DNA of 61,415 nucleotides from Oscillospiraceae bacterium (GTDB taxonomy: Bacteria; Bacillota; Clostridia; Oscillospirales; Acutalibacteraceae): positions 1 through 61,415 of the forward strand of contig SVON01000003.1 in assembly GCA_015066365.1 (NCBI GenBank), in the 5' to 3' direction. A program made the translations under genes and the position numbers. Positions 8,290 through 16,940 of the stretch are shown in pieces. Each line of letters starts with the position of its first letter. Positions within the stretch are counted from its first letter, which is position 1. The notes beneath the pieces are model-generated. The model saw only the letters and a list, made by a program, of their open reading frames with translations, did not search any database and was not told the origin of the DNA.

Positions 8290-8319
8290 TTGACAGAGTA
8301 GTATATACTATTGTATTGT
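8290..8319 (+). promoter_or_regulatory. glgP promoter with a palindromic spacer
   Basis: TTGACA (8290-8295), 18 bases, TATTGT (8314-8319). The spacer contains the perfect 12 bp palindrome TAGTATATACTA (8299-8310), a possible operator. The rest of the 265-base gap before glgP shows nothing else. Confidence 0.65.
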
Positions 8320-8369
8320 AGGAATAGATTGGCGTCTGTTCCGACACGAAAACAGGAGATGATCGCTCT

Positions 8370-10892
8370 ATGAGTAAAGAAACCACCGAAAAGAAAACCA
8401 CCGTTGCCAAAAAGACGGCGGCGAAAAAGACCGCCACCAAGGCGGCCACTACCGCAAAGAAACCGGCGGCCCAAAAGACCGGTCAGCGCGCCGCGCTGAA
8501 AAAGCAGTTGGAGGAGAAGCTGCTCCAGCAGTTCTCGGTCCAGCCCCGCGAGGCCACCGATGCCCATCTGTACAACGCCCTGGTGCTGGTGCTCCGTGAC
8601 CGGATGCGCAAGGACCGTGTGGAGTATATCCACCGGGCCCATCAGCAGGACGCCAAGCAGGTGTATTATATGAGTATGGAGTTCCTGATGGGACGCTCCC
8701 TCAAGAACACCCTGTATAACCTAAACTTGACCGAGGATGCCGCCGCGGTGCTGAAAGAGTACGGCGCCAAGCTGGACAACCTCTTTGAGCTGGAGCCGGA
8801 TGCGGGTCTGGGCAACGGCGGTCTGGGCCGTTTGGCCGCTTGCTTCCTGGACGGTTTGGCTGCCAACAGCATCCCCGCCATTGGCTATTCTCTGCTGTAT
8901 GAATACGGCATCTTCCGCCAGAAGCTGGTGGAGGGTTGGCAGACCGAGATGCCGGACTTCTGGCTGCCCGGCGGCGAGAGCTGGCTGCTGCCCCGTCCCG
9001 AGCTGGCGAAAGAAGTGCATTTTGACGGTCATATCGACGAGTGGTGGGACGACAACGGCTTCCACCACGTGGAGCACAACGGTGCCACCCGCGTCATCGC
9101 CCAGCCCTTCGACCTGATGGTGGCGGGCAAGGACGGTTTGGGTGTGTCCACCCTGCGTCTGTGGCGTTCCACCGCCCCCGGTATGGATATGACCCTGTTT
9201 AATCAGGGCGAGTATATGCGGGCTATGGAGCAGAAGGCTATGGCCGAGGTCATCACCCAGGTGCTGTACCCCGCCGATAACCATCGCGAGGGTAAGAGCC
9301 TGCGTCTTTCTCAGCAGTATTTCCTGGTGTCCGCCTCGGTGCAGGACATCGTTCAGCGTCACTTAGAGCAGTACGGCACCATGGATAACCTGCCCCAGAT
9401 GGCCGCCGTACACATCAACGACACCCATCCCACCCTGGCGATCCCCGAGCTGATGCGCATCCTGCTGGATGAGTGCGGCTATAGTTGGGACAGCGCTTGG
9501 GAGATTGTCAAGAACACCTTTGCCTACACCAACCATACCGTTATGGCGGAGGCGCTGGAGTGCTGGCCGGAGGATCTGTTCCGTCAGCGCCTGCCCCGTA
9601 TCTATCAGATCGTGCAGGAGATCAACCGCCGCTTCTCGGAGGAGATGATGGCGGCCACCGGCGGCGACACGGGCAAGGTCAGCCGGATGGCCATCATCAG
9701 CTACGGTCTGATCAAGATGGCCAACCTGTGCACCGCCACCTGCCATTCGGTCAACGGTGTGTCTCAGCTGCACAGCGAGATCGTCAAGGAGTCCGTATTC
9801 CCGGAGGTGTACAGCGTACACCCCGAGAAGTTTACCAACGTCACCAATGGTATTGCCCATCGCCGCTGGCTGTGCCAGGCCAACCCTGACCTGACCAAAT
9901 TCATCAGCCAGCGCATCGGCGACGACTTTGTGCTGGATGCCTCCAACCTGGCCAAGCTGGCTCCTTATGCGGATGACCCGGAGGCCCGCCGTGAGTTTAT
10001 GGCCATCAAGCGCAAGAATAAAGAGCGTTTGGCCGCCTACGTCAAGAAGACCACCGGTCAGGAGCTGAACGTGGACTCCATCTTCGACGTGCAGGTCAAG
10101 CGTCTGCACGAGTACAAGCGTCAGCATCTGAACGCCCTGCACATCCTCAGCACCTATCTGAAGCTGAAGGAGAACCCGGATATGGAGTTTACCCCCCGCA
10201 CCTACATCTTCGGTGCCAAGGCGGCTCCCGGCTATTTCCTGGCCAAGGAGATCATCCAGTTCATCTGCAACCTGAGCAAGCTCATCGACAGCGATCCTGC
10301 GGTGCGGGATAAGCTGAAGGTGGTGTATATCGAGGATTACCGCGTCACTCTGGCGGAGCTGCTTATGCCCGCCGCCGACATCAGCGAGCAGATCTCGCTG
10401 GCTGGCACCGAGGCCTCCGGCACCGGTAATATGAAGCTGATGATGAACGGTGCCCTGACCCTGGGTACTCTGGACGGCGCCAACGTGGAGATCTGCCAGT
10501 CGGTGGGCGAGGAGAATATGTTCCTCTTCGGTATGCGTACCGAGCAGGTGGAGCAGCGCAAGCGCGAGGGCTACGATCCGCGCTATTTCTACAACAACAA
10601 CGCCGACATCCGTCGTGCCATCGACTTTATGTACCAGGGCTTTGAGGGGCGCAATTACAGCGAGATCGCTACCAGCCTGACCACCAAGGATCCGTATATG
10701 GTGCTGGCGGATTACGCCGACTACGTCCGTGCGCAGGAGGAGTCCGGCCGTCTGTATCTGGACCAGGATGCCTGGGCAAAGAAGGCGATGCTCAACACGG
10801 CGCTCAGCGGCCTCTTCGCCTCCGACCGTTCCATCCGGGACTACAACGACCGCATTTGGCACGCCACCCCGGTGAAGATGAAGAAGAAATAA
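8370..10892 (+). CDS. glgP: Glycogen phosphorylase with a Lys/Ala-rich N-terminal tail
   Basis: Releases glucose 1-phosphate from glycogen or maltodextrin with phosphate, using pyridoxal phosphate. The family core begins near residue 48 and runs to the end (840 residues): MSMEFLMGRSL, NPxxD-type glucan segments, the VFPEVYSVHPEKFTNVTNGI region and the PLP site GTGNMKLMMNGALTLGT, with Lys 689 the expected Schiff-base residue. The first 45 residues are a low-complexity Lys/Ala/Thr tail with AKK repeats, like histone H1-type or AlgP-type tails, and not part of the enzyme. It is monocistronic between a strong promoter and terminator; no glg synthesis genes adjoin it. Confidence 0.95.
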   Translation: MSKETTEKKTTVAKKTAAKKTATKAATTAKKPAAQKTGQRAALKKQLEEKLLQQFSVQPREATDAHLYNALVLVLRDRMRKDRVEYIHRAHQQDAKQVYYMSMEFLMGRSLKNTLYNLNLTEDAAAVLKEYGAKLDNLFELEPDAGLGNGGLGRLAACFLDGLAANSIPAIGYSLLYEYGIFRQKLVEGWQTEMPDFWLPGGESWLLPRPELAKEVHFDGHIDEWWDDNGFHHVEHNGATRVIAQPFDLMVAGKDGLGVSTLRLWRSTAPGMDMTLFNQGEYMRAMEQKAMAEVITQVLYPADNHREGKSLRLSQQYFLVSASVQDIVQRHLEQYGTMDNLPQMAAVHINDTHPTLAIPELMRILLDECGYSWDSAWEIVKNTFAYTNHTVMAEALECWPEDLFRQRLPRIYQIVQEINRRFSEEMMAATGGDTGKVSRMAIISYGLIKMANLCTATCHSVNGVSQLHSEIVKESVFPEVYSVHPEKFTNVTNGIAHRRWLCQANPDLTKFISQRIGDDFVLDASNLAKLAPYADDPEARREFMAIKRKNKERLAAYVKKTTGQELNVDSIFDVQVKRLHEYKRQHLNALHILSTYLKLKENPDMEFTPRTYIFGAKAAPGYFLAKEIIQFICNLSKLIDSDPAVRDKLKVVYIEDYRVTLAELLMPAADISEQISLAGTEASGTGNMKLMMNGALTLGTLDGANVEICQSVGEENMFLFGMRTEQVEQRKREGYDPRYFYNNNADIRRAIDFMYQGFEGRNYSEIATSLTTKDPYMVLADYADYVRAQEESGRLYLDQDAWAKKAMLNTALSGLFASDRSIRDYNDRIWHATPVKMKKK

Positions 10893-10932
10893 TGACGCGA
10901 AATCATCACTTGATGGTTACAAACACCGAAAG

Positions 10933-10966
10933 AAAAAGAGCCGAGGCACCGCCTCGGCTCTTTTTT
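10933..10966 (+). terminator. glgP terminator
   Basis: AAAAAGAGCCGAGGC (10933-10947), ACC loop, GCCTCGGCTCTTTTT (10951-10965). The stem core matches the terminator at 29701. Confidence 0.93.
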
Positions 10967-11015
10967 GCTGCGCATCCGCGGTGGAGGACTTCTCTTTGAG
11001 GTAGATTTCTCCCCC

Positions 11016-11044
11016 TTGCACCTTTTGGGCAACTGTGCTATAAT
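11016..11044 (+). promoter_or_regulatory. Promoter of the 11083 gene
   Basis: TTGCAC (11016-11021), 17 bases, TATAAT (11039-11044). Confidence 0.8.
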
Positions 11045-11082
11045 ACCTCTATACTTTCTTACAGAAAGAAGGAAACGACCCT

Positions 11083-11778
11083 ATGGCACGTGAATGGCTG
11101 CTTCGCGGGGTAGACCCGGAGGAACTGAAAAAAGAAGAGGTCGAAATTGTAGAGACCCCCAAGAGCAAATGGGACAATTTCTGGTACCACTACAAGTGGA
11201 CTTTTTGGGGCTGTGTGTTTGCGGCGGTGGCGCTGGCCGTTGTGTTGGGTCAGATGCTGTCCTCGGTGTCGCCGGATTATCGGGTGCTGCTGATGACCGA
11301 ATACAGCTATATGAGCGGTGACACCGAACAACTGGCGCAGATGCTGGCCCAGTATGGCACCGACCTGAATGGGGACGGTGAGGTGCGCATCAACGTGCAG
11401 AACTGTCTGATGGGGGAGCGGGCCCTCCGCACCAACAACCCCGGTCCCCAGATGGTGGGGGCGCATTTGAAGGCCGGCGACGTGCTGTTTTTCATCTGGG
11501 ATGAAAAGACCTATGAGGTCTTTATGGACAGCGTAGGCCCCCAGCTGGAGGAAGGGGTAGAGTTTCTTACCGATCTGCCGGAAGGACCCAACGTGATCCG
11601 GGAGAACAAGCTTTACGTCTGGGAGTGGGAGCTGAAGCGTGAGAATACCGAGCCGGTCACCCTGTATTTCGGTGTGCGAAACCTGCAGGGCACCGCTGGC
11701 GATAAACAGGAGCTCCATGACCAGAGTATGAAGCTGCTGGAGGCCTTTATCAAAAACGAAAAAACCGGAGAAAAATAA
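11083..11778 (+). CDS. Single-pass membrane protein of unknown function
   Basis: 231 residues, not recognised. A charged cytoplasmic head (about 1-36, with EELKKEEVEIVETPKSKW) is followed by one transmembrane segment (about 38-60) and an outer domain of about 165 residues. The outer domain has an alternating beta/alpha look (YRVLLMTEYSY, VRINVQNCL, LFFIWDEKTYEVF, VTLYFGVRNLQG) reminiscent of extracytoplasmic substrate-binding folds, but no specific family motif. It has its own promoter and a bidirectional terminator, and a small membrane protein converges on it. Confidence 0.8.
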   Translation: MAREWLLRGVDPEELKKEEVEIVETPKSKWDNFWYHYKWTFWGCVFAAVALAVVLGQMLSSVSPDYRVLLMTEYSYMSGDTEQLAQMLAQYGTDLNGDGEVRINVQNCLMGERALRTNNPGPQMVGAHLKAGDVLFFIWDEKTYEVFMDSVGPQLEEGVEFLTDLPEGPNVIRENKLYVWEWELKRENTEPVTLYFGVRNLQGTAGDKQELHDQSMKLLEAFIKNEKTGEK

Positions 11779-11780
11779 AG

Positions 11781-11810
11781 AAAAAGGACTGCCTTAAGGC
11801 AGTCCTTTTT
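11781..11810. terminator. Bidirectional terminator, perfect 30 bp palindrome
   Basis: AAAAAGGACTGCC (11781-11793), TTAA, GGCAGTCCTTTTT (11798-11810) lies between two convergent genes and can serve both strands. Confidence 0.93.
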
Positions 11811-11811
11811 C

Positions 11812-12090
11812 TTATCCCAGCCACCGTTCCAGCCCCCAGGTGAGGATGGCGCCGCCACCGGCGCAGAAAAACCCAAACAACGCGGTTTTGCCCCGTCTGA
11901 GCCAGGTTTGCCGCCGCAGCCCCGCATAGGTGCCGGCCTGCTCCACCACCTTTTCCGCCTGCCGCTGCAGCCGTTCCTGGGTGGGGGGCTGACCACCGGC
12001 CCGCACCACCAAAAAGGCGCGCTCAAAATAGGGACTGCCGGTGTGGGTCACCTCGATCATCTGCCGATTTACCCCTTTGATCATACCCAT
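11812..12090 (-). CDS. Small membrane protein of unknown function
   Basis: 92 residues with a basic soluble part (about 1-65, many Arg and Gln, QERLQRQAEKVVEQAG looks helical) and one hydrophobic segment near the C-terminus (about 68-88). It is not recognised. The start ATG at 12090 follows AAAGGAAG at good distance; a second ATG two codons later is also possible. The stop codon abuts the shared palindromic terminator, which supports a real gene. Confidence 0.65.
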   Translation of the reverse strand: MGMIKGVNRQMIEVTHTGSPYFERAFLVVRAGGQPPTQERLQRQAEKVVEQAGTYAGLRRQTWLRRGKTALFGFFCAGGGAILTWGLERWLG

Positions 12091-12171
12091 CTTCCTTTCT
12101 TTTTGTATGCTTTTTAGTATGGGAACCCAAAGGGGAAACTATACGATATTACAGTTTGTAAATGTTGATTT

Positions 12172-12271
12172 GGTGGAAAACGCCCCACAACTTCCCCAAA
12201 AATGGTGGAAAACTCGGTGGAAAGTGTGAAAAACCGTTGATTTTATGGGGTGTTTCCAAAAAATGGGGTGT
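12172..12271. repeat. Cluster of short direct repeats in the proS upstream gap
   Basis: The gap 12091-12489 has no convincing gene. It contains GGTGGAAA at 12172, 12204 and 12216 and ATGGGGTGT at 12245 and 12263, in AT-rich DNA. These could be binding sites for a regulator or remnants of a decayed repeat. On the minus strand they read TTTCCACC, close to but not matching the DnaA box TTWTNCACA. No T-box motif was found ahead of proS. Confidence 0.4.
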
Positions 12272-12404
12272 GAAAGTTATCGGTTTGTGTCGGAAAAAGC
12301 AGAGGAAAAAGATTACAAAAAGTTATAGCCACCTTACAGAAAACAAGGTAAGCGCAGACCGCCTTTCGCCACCGAAAAAATTCCCGCCAACTTTACGATT
12401 TTGG

Positions 12405-12433
12405 TTGAAAAATCCATATAGATAGTATATAAT
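12405..12433 (+). promoter_or_regulatory. proS promoter
   Basis: TTGAAA (12405-12410), 17 bases, TATAAT (12428-12433). GTATAT and ATATAC arms (12425-12440) form a small inverted repeat across the -10. Confidence 0.82.
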
Positions 12434-12489
12434 AATATACTGTATAGTTATGTGGTTTTTTTGTACCACAGAAAGAGAGGTCTTTTATT

Positions 12490-13929
12490 ATGGCAGAGAA
12501 CAAGAAAATGGTGGAAGCCATCACCTCGATGGACGAGGATTTTGCCAAATGGTACACCGATATTGTGAAAAAGGCGGAGCTGATTGAATACACCAGCGTT
12601 AAGGGTTGTATGGTGATCCGCCCCTATGGCTACGCCATCTGGGAGCACATCCAAAGCATCCTGGACGGGATGTTTAAGGCTACCGGTCACGAGAACGTGA
12701 ATATGCCTATGTTTATCCCCGAGAGCCTGCTCCAGAAGGAGAAGGATCACGTAGAGGGCTTTGCCCCCGAGGTGGCCTGGGTCACCTACGGCGGCAGCGA
12801 AAAGCTGGAGGAGCGTCTGTGTGTGCGCCCCACCTCTGAGACCCTGTTCTGTGAGCACTTCTCCAATATCGTGCACTCCTACCGCGACCTGCCTAAACTG
12901 TATAACCAGTGGGTCAGCGTGGTGCGGTGGGAAAAGACCACCCGCCCCTTCCTGCGCTCCCGCGAGTTTTTGTGGCAGGAGGGTCACACCATCCACGCCA
13001 CCGCCGAAGAGGCGATTGCTGAGACCGAGCAGATGCTGAACATCTATACCAAGTTCTGCCAGGAGTATCTGGCGATGCCGGTGGTGCAGGGCCGCAAGAC
13101 CGACAGCGATAAGTTTGCCGGTGCCGAGGCCACCTACTGCATCGAGGCGCTGATGCACGACGGTAAGGCGTTGCAGGCCGGTACGTCCCACTATTTCGGC
13201 GATGGCTTTGCTAAGGCGTTTGATATTCAGTTCACCGATAAGAACAACAAGCAGCAGTACGTTCACGAGACCTCTTGGGGTGTCACCACCCGTCTGATCG
13301 GTGCCATCATTATGACCCACGGCGACGATAATGGTCTGGTGCTGCCCCCCGCTGTGGCCCCCATCCAGGTGGTGATCGTCCCGGTGGCGGCCCACAAGCC
13401 CGGCGTGCTGGATAAGGCCGCTGAGATTAAGGAGAAGATCGCCTCCGTGGCTCGTGTCAAACTGGACGACAGCGACCAGTCTCCCGGTTGGAAGTACGCC
13501 GAATACGAGATGAAGGGTGTGCCGCTTCGTCTGGAGATCGGCCCCCGCGACATCGAGCAGAACCAGTGCGTCATCGTCCGCCGCGACACCCGTGAGAAGA
13601 TCGTGGTGTCTCTGGACGAGTTGACCGAGCGTATCCCCGAACTGCTGACCGCGGTGCGGGATGGCATCTACAACAAGGCGCTGGAGAACCGGGAGAAGAA
13701 GACCTACGCCTGCCAGACCATGGAGGAGATTATCACCGCTCTGGCTGAGAATGGCGACGGCTTCATCAAGGGTATGTGGTGCGGTGACGAGGCCTGCGAG
13801 GATAAGGTGAAAGAGGTCACCGGTGTGGGCTCCCGTTGCCTGCCCCTGGAGCAGGAGAAGATCGGTGACACCTGTATCTGCTGCGGCAAGCCCGCCGATA
13901 AGCTCATCTACTGGGGTAAAGCGTACTAA
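12490..13929 (+). CDS. proS: Prolyl-tRNA synthetase, short archaeal/eukaryotic-like type
   Basis: Charges tRNA-Pro with proline. At 479 residues it is the compact type without the INS editing insertion found in E. coli-type enzymes. Class II motifs are visible: motif 2 around [22 protein letters not shown] (about 144-166), and motif 3 region [16 protein letters not shown]. An anticodon-binding domain follows and the C-terminus has the zinc-type Cys set ([16 protein letters not shown]) and ends in Tyr, as this type does. The ATG follows GAGAGG. A repeat element begins two bases after the stop. Confidence 0.96.
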   Translation: MAENKKMVEAITSMDEDFAKWYTDIVKKAELIEYTSVKGCMVIRPYGYAIWEHIQSILDGMFKATGHENVNMPMFIPESLLQKEKDHVEGFAPEVAWVTYGGSEKLEERLCVRPTSETLFCEHFSNIVHSYRDLPKLYNQWVSVVRWEKTTRPFLRSREFLWQEGHTIHATAEEAIAETEQMLNIYTKFCQEYLAMPVVQGRKTDSDKFAGAEATYCIEALMHDGKALQAGTSHYFGDGFAKAFDIQFTDKNNKQQYVHETSWGVTTRLIGAIIMTHGDDNGLVLPPAVAPIQVVIVPVAAHKPGVLDKAAEIKEKIASVARVKLDDSDQSPGWKYAEYEMKGVPLRLEIGPRDIEQNQCVIVRRDTREKIVVSLDELTERIPELLTAVRDGIYNKALENREKKTYACQTMEEIITALAENGDGFIKGMWCGDEACEDKVKEVTGVGSRCLPLEQEKIGDTCICCGKPADKLIYWGKAY

Positions 13930-13931
13930 TG

Positions 13932-14093
13932 GTAATCGCTGACTCAAGTTTGATTGCCCTTCTCGACAGCTGGTTTTCCGTCATCTCTGCCGAAAATCCT
14001 CGGCAATACATCCAGTATTGCCTGCGTTTTTCGCCTATCCCTGACAAAAAATCATCGCGCCGATCAAATCAATCCGCTTTTATCAGCGGTTAC
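13932..14093. repeat. TIR-bounded repeat, copy A
   Basis: Bounded by GTAATCGCTGA (13932-13942) and TCAGCGGTTAC (14083-14093), inverted copies with one mismatch. Shared interior blocks with copy B at 36939-37089 include CCCTTCTC, TATTGCCTG, TTTxGCCT and CTGACxAAAAA in the same order. It has no coding capacity and behaves like a MITE. It fills most of the gap between proS and the cyclophilin gene; AT-rich DNA then leads to the ribosome site. Confidence 0.75.
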
Positions 14094-14165
14094 GAGAGAT
14101 TTTCTCAACAAGTGATTATAACAGAGGAAATTCATTCCTCATTACTCATTACCGGAGGTAAAACT

Positions 14166-14757
<592 letters not shown>

Positions 14758-14765
<8 letters not shown>

Positions 14766-15279
14766 TCCCTTGGAGCGGGCGTATGCTCTGTTAGAGGAGC
14801 TGACCCCCCTCACCACCGACTGCGGCGCCGTGTGTGGCGGTCGTTGCTGTCAGGTGAGTGCCGACAGCGAGGGGATGCTTTTATTCCCCGGAGAGGAGAC
14901 CCTGCTTTCTGAGGAAGAGGGGTATACCATCCGTCCTGCTGACGGGGGGTATCTGCTCACCTGCACCGGCACCTGTGACCGCACCCGCCGGCCTTTGGCC
15001 TGCCGTATTTTCCCGCTGTTTCCCTACGTGACCGAAGAGGGAAGAGTCAAGGCGGTATACGACCCGCGGGGCTACCGGATGTGCCCCTTGGTGCGGGAGT
15101 GTGCCCACGTGCCGCTGAGCCGGGATTTTGTCCGGGCGGTGCGCCGTGTGGGGCGTATTTTGATGGCCGACCCGGCCTGTGCCGATTTTCTGCGGTGCAA
15201 CAGCCGCGAGATTGCAGAACTCAATCGTCTGGTGGGGTTGGACGAACAGCGTCCCCCCATCGCCAGACGCAAACCGTAA
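14758..15279 (+). CDS. Cys-rich protein, YkgJ-like putative metal/Fe-S cluster binder
   Basis: 173 residues with clustered cysteines: [10 protein letters not shown] near the N-terminus, [18 protein letters not shown] in the middle, and [10 protein letters not shown] later. Spacing recalls the YkgJ/UPF0153 group of small CxxxCxxCC proteins thought to bind zinc or an iron-sulfur cluster, but the match is loose. It overlaps the cyclophilin stop by 8 bases and is followed 19 bases later by a lipoprotein cyclophilin, so the three are probably co-translated. Function is unknown. Confidence 0.75.
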
Positions 15280-15298
15280 CATTAAGGAGTGTATGACA

Positions 15299-16153
15299 AT
15301 GAAACTGACCAAGATCTTAGCCCTGCTGATGGCCTGCGTGATGCTGTTCGCCTGCACCGCCTGCGGTGGTGAGGAGAGCCAAAAAGAGGAAGAGCAGAAA
15401 CAGGCGAAAACTGCCGCTATCTATCCCGACGCCCCGACGCTGGAAAGCCTAAAGGCTGACCCCAATGCTTATGCTGACAAGAAATTGGGTTTCCAGATGG
15501 ATATGCCGGAAGAGGGGGAAACCGTTGCCGTTATGCATACCAATAGGGGCGCCATCTCCATCCGGTTCTTCCCGGAGGCCGCTCCCAAGGCGGTGGCGAA
15601 CTTCCTCAATCACGCCAAGAACGGCTATTATAATGGCGTTACTTTCCATCGGGTCATAAACACCTTTATGATTCAGGGTGGTGACCCGACCGGTACCGGT
15701 GCTGGCGGTGAAAGCATTTGGAATAAGGATTTTGAAGATGAGTTCCATAGCAAATTGCTGAATATCCGTGGTTCTCTCTCTATGGCGAATACCGGTGAAG
15801 CTGTTTCCAACAGCAGCCAGTTCTTTATCAATCAGAATAAGCCGGAGGATTTGCTGACCAGCGCCAAGAAGGAGTATAACCAGTATGTTGCTGCCTATGG
15901 CGATTCGTTCAAGCAGATGTATCCCACCGTAGAGGATTTGATCGGTAAGGATCAGTACGATCCTGAGGTGTGGGCGATGTACGAAAAGTTTGGAGGCAAC
16001 TTCTCTTTGGATAACAGACACACTGTGTTTGGTCAGGTATACGCCGGTATGGACGTGGTGGATGCCATTGCCGCTGTTGAAACCGGCGTAAACGATAAGC
16101 CCACCAAGGATGTCGTGATCGAGTCCATTGAGGTCACTACTTATAAGAAGTAA
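15299..16153 (+). CDS. Cyclophilin-type peptidyl-prolyl isomerase lipoprotein
   Basis: Exported folding catalyst. 284 residues: a lipoprotein signal peptide (KLTKILALLMACVMLFACTACGG) with lipobox Cys near 18 or 21, an acidic linker, then a cyclophilin domain from about 75. The domain is clearly paralogous to the cytosolic one upstream ([61 protein letters not shown]), with an inserted segment around residues 180-225. AAGGAG is 9 bases before the ATG at 15299; an ATG at 15293 is too close. It is the surface counterpart of the upstream gene. Confidence 0.93.
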   Translation: MKLTKILALLMACVMLFACTACGGEESQKEEEQKQAKTAAIYPDAPTLESLKADPNAYADKKLGFQMDMPEEGETVAVMHTNRGAISIRFFPEAAPKAVANFLNHAKNGYYNGVTFHRVINTFMIQGGDPTGTGAGGESIWNKDFEDEFHSKLLNIRGSLSMANTGEAVSNSSQFFINQNKPEDLLTSAKKEYNQYVAAYGDSFKQMYPTVEDLIGKDQYDPEVWAMYEKFGGNFSLDNRHTVFGQVYAGMDVVDAIAAVETGVNDKPTKDVVIESIEVTTYKK

Positions 16154-16177
16154 TTTATTTTGAAAGGAGGAACGGCT

Positions 16178-16936
16178 ATGACCATCGACGTGCAAGGGCG
16201 TGTGGTGTCCTATATCGACACCGACCCTACCAATGAATCTGCCCGCCCGGTGGTGCTGTTTCTCCACGGTTGGGGCGCCCCGGCGGAGACCTATCGGCTG
16301 ATGATTGACCATCTGGCCACCTATTGCCGGGTGGTGGCCCCCGATCTGCCCGGTTTTGGCGGTTCCGCCGAGCCGGAAAGCGCTTGGTGCGTGGACGATT
16401 ACGTGACCTGGACCGAGGCCCTTGTGGCCGCGCTGGGTCTGACCGAGGTGGTGCTGATGAACCACTCCTTCGGTGGGCGCATCAGCATCAAACTGCTGGC
16501 CAAGCGCCCCCTGCCTTTTGGCATCAAAAAAGCGGTGTTTATGGATGCCGCCGGCATCCGCCCCAAGCGGACTATGAAGTATTATTGCAAAGTATACAGC
16601 TATAAGCTGATGAAAAAACTGGCCCCCGGTCTGGCAAAAAAGCGTCAGGGCAAGGTGGGCTCGGCGGACTACCGCAACGCCAGTCCTCTGATGCGTCAGA
16701 CGATGGTCAAATGCATCAACGAGGATCTGACCCACCTGCTGAAAGACAACCCGGTGTCCACCCTGCTCATTTGGGGCGAGGCGGATACCGCCACCCCGCT
16801 GTCCGACGGACAGCGGATGGAGCAGCTCATTCCCGATGCGGGTCTGGTGGTGCTCCCGGGGGCGGGACACTTTGCCTTTGCCCAGCAGTGGGGGCTGTGT
16901 AGCCGTGTATTGGACTCTTTTTTGAAAGAGGGGTAA
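16178..16936 (+). CDS. Alpha/beta-fold hydrolase
   Basis: 252 residues with the full alpha/beta hydrolase core: oxyanion HGWG (30-33), nucleophile elbow NHSFGG with Ser 97, acid Asp 203 in WGEADTATP, and His 231 in GAGHFAF. The elbow reads N-H-S-F-G rather than strict GxSxG. Substrate unknown; a serine esterase or C-C hydrolase is likely. AAGGAGG precedes the ATG at 16178. It is 24 bases after the lipoprotein gene and 4 bases before the Mur ligase, so it belongs to this operon. Confidence 0.88.
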   Translation: MTIDVQGRVVSYIDTDPTNESARPVVLFLHGWGAPAETYRLMIDHLATYCRVVAPDLPGFGGSAEPESAWCVDDYVTWTEALVAALGLTEVVLMNHSFGGRISIKLLAKRPLPFGIKKAVFMDAAGIRPKRTMKYYCKVYSYKLMKKLAPGLAKKRQGKVGSADYRNASPLMRQTMVKCINEDLTHLLKDNPVSTLLIWGEADTATPLSDGQRMEQLIPDAGLVVLPGAGHFAFAQQWGLCSRVLDSFLKEG

Positions 16937-16940
16937 GTGT

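Noticed and set aside
12172-12310. Replication-origin-like DnaA boxes
   Set aside because: The repeats read TTTCCACC on the minus strand and lack the final A of TTWTNCACA; no origin genes such as dnaA or dnaN adjoin.
12162-12425. Small Trp/Lys-rich open frame upstream of proS
   Set aside because: No ribosome site, odd composition produced by the direct repeats, and it runs into the proS promoter.
13929-14165. Upstream in-frame extension of the cytosolic cyclophilin
   Set aside because: It lies within the repeat element; a good ribosome site and ATG occur at 14166 where homology begins.
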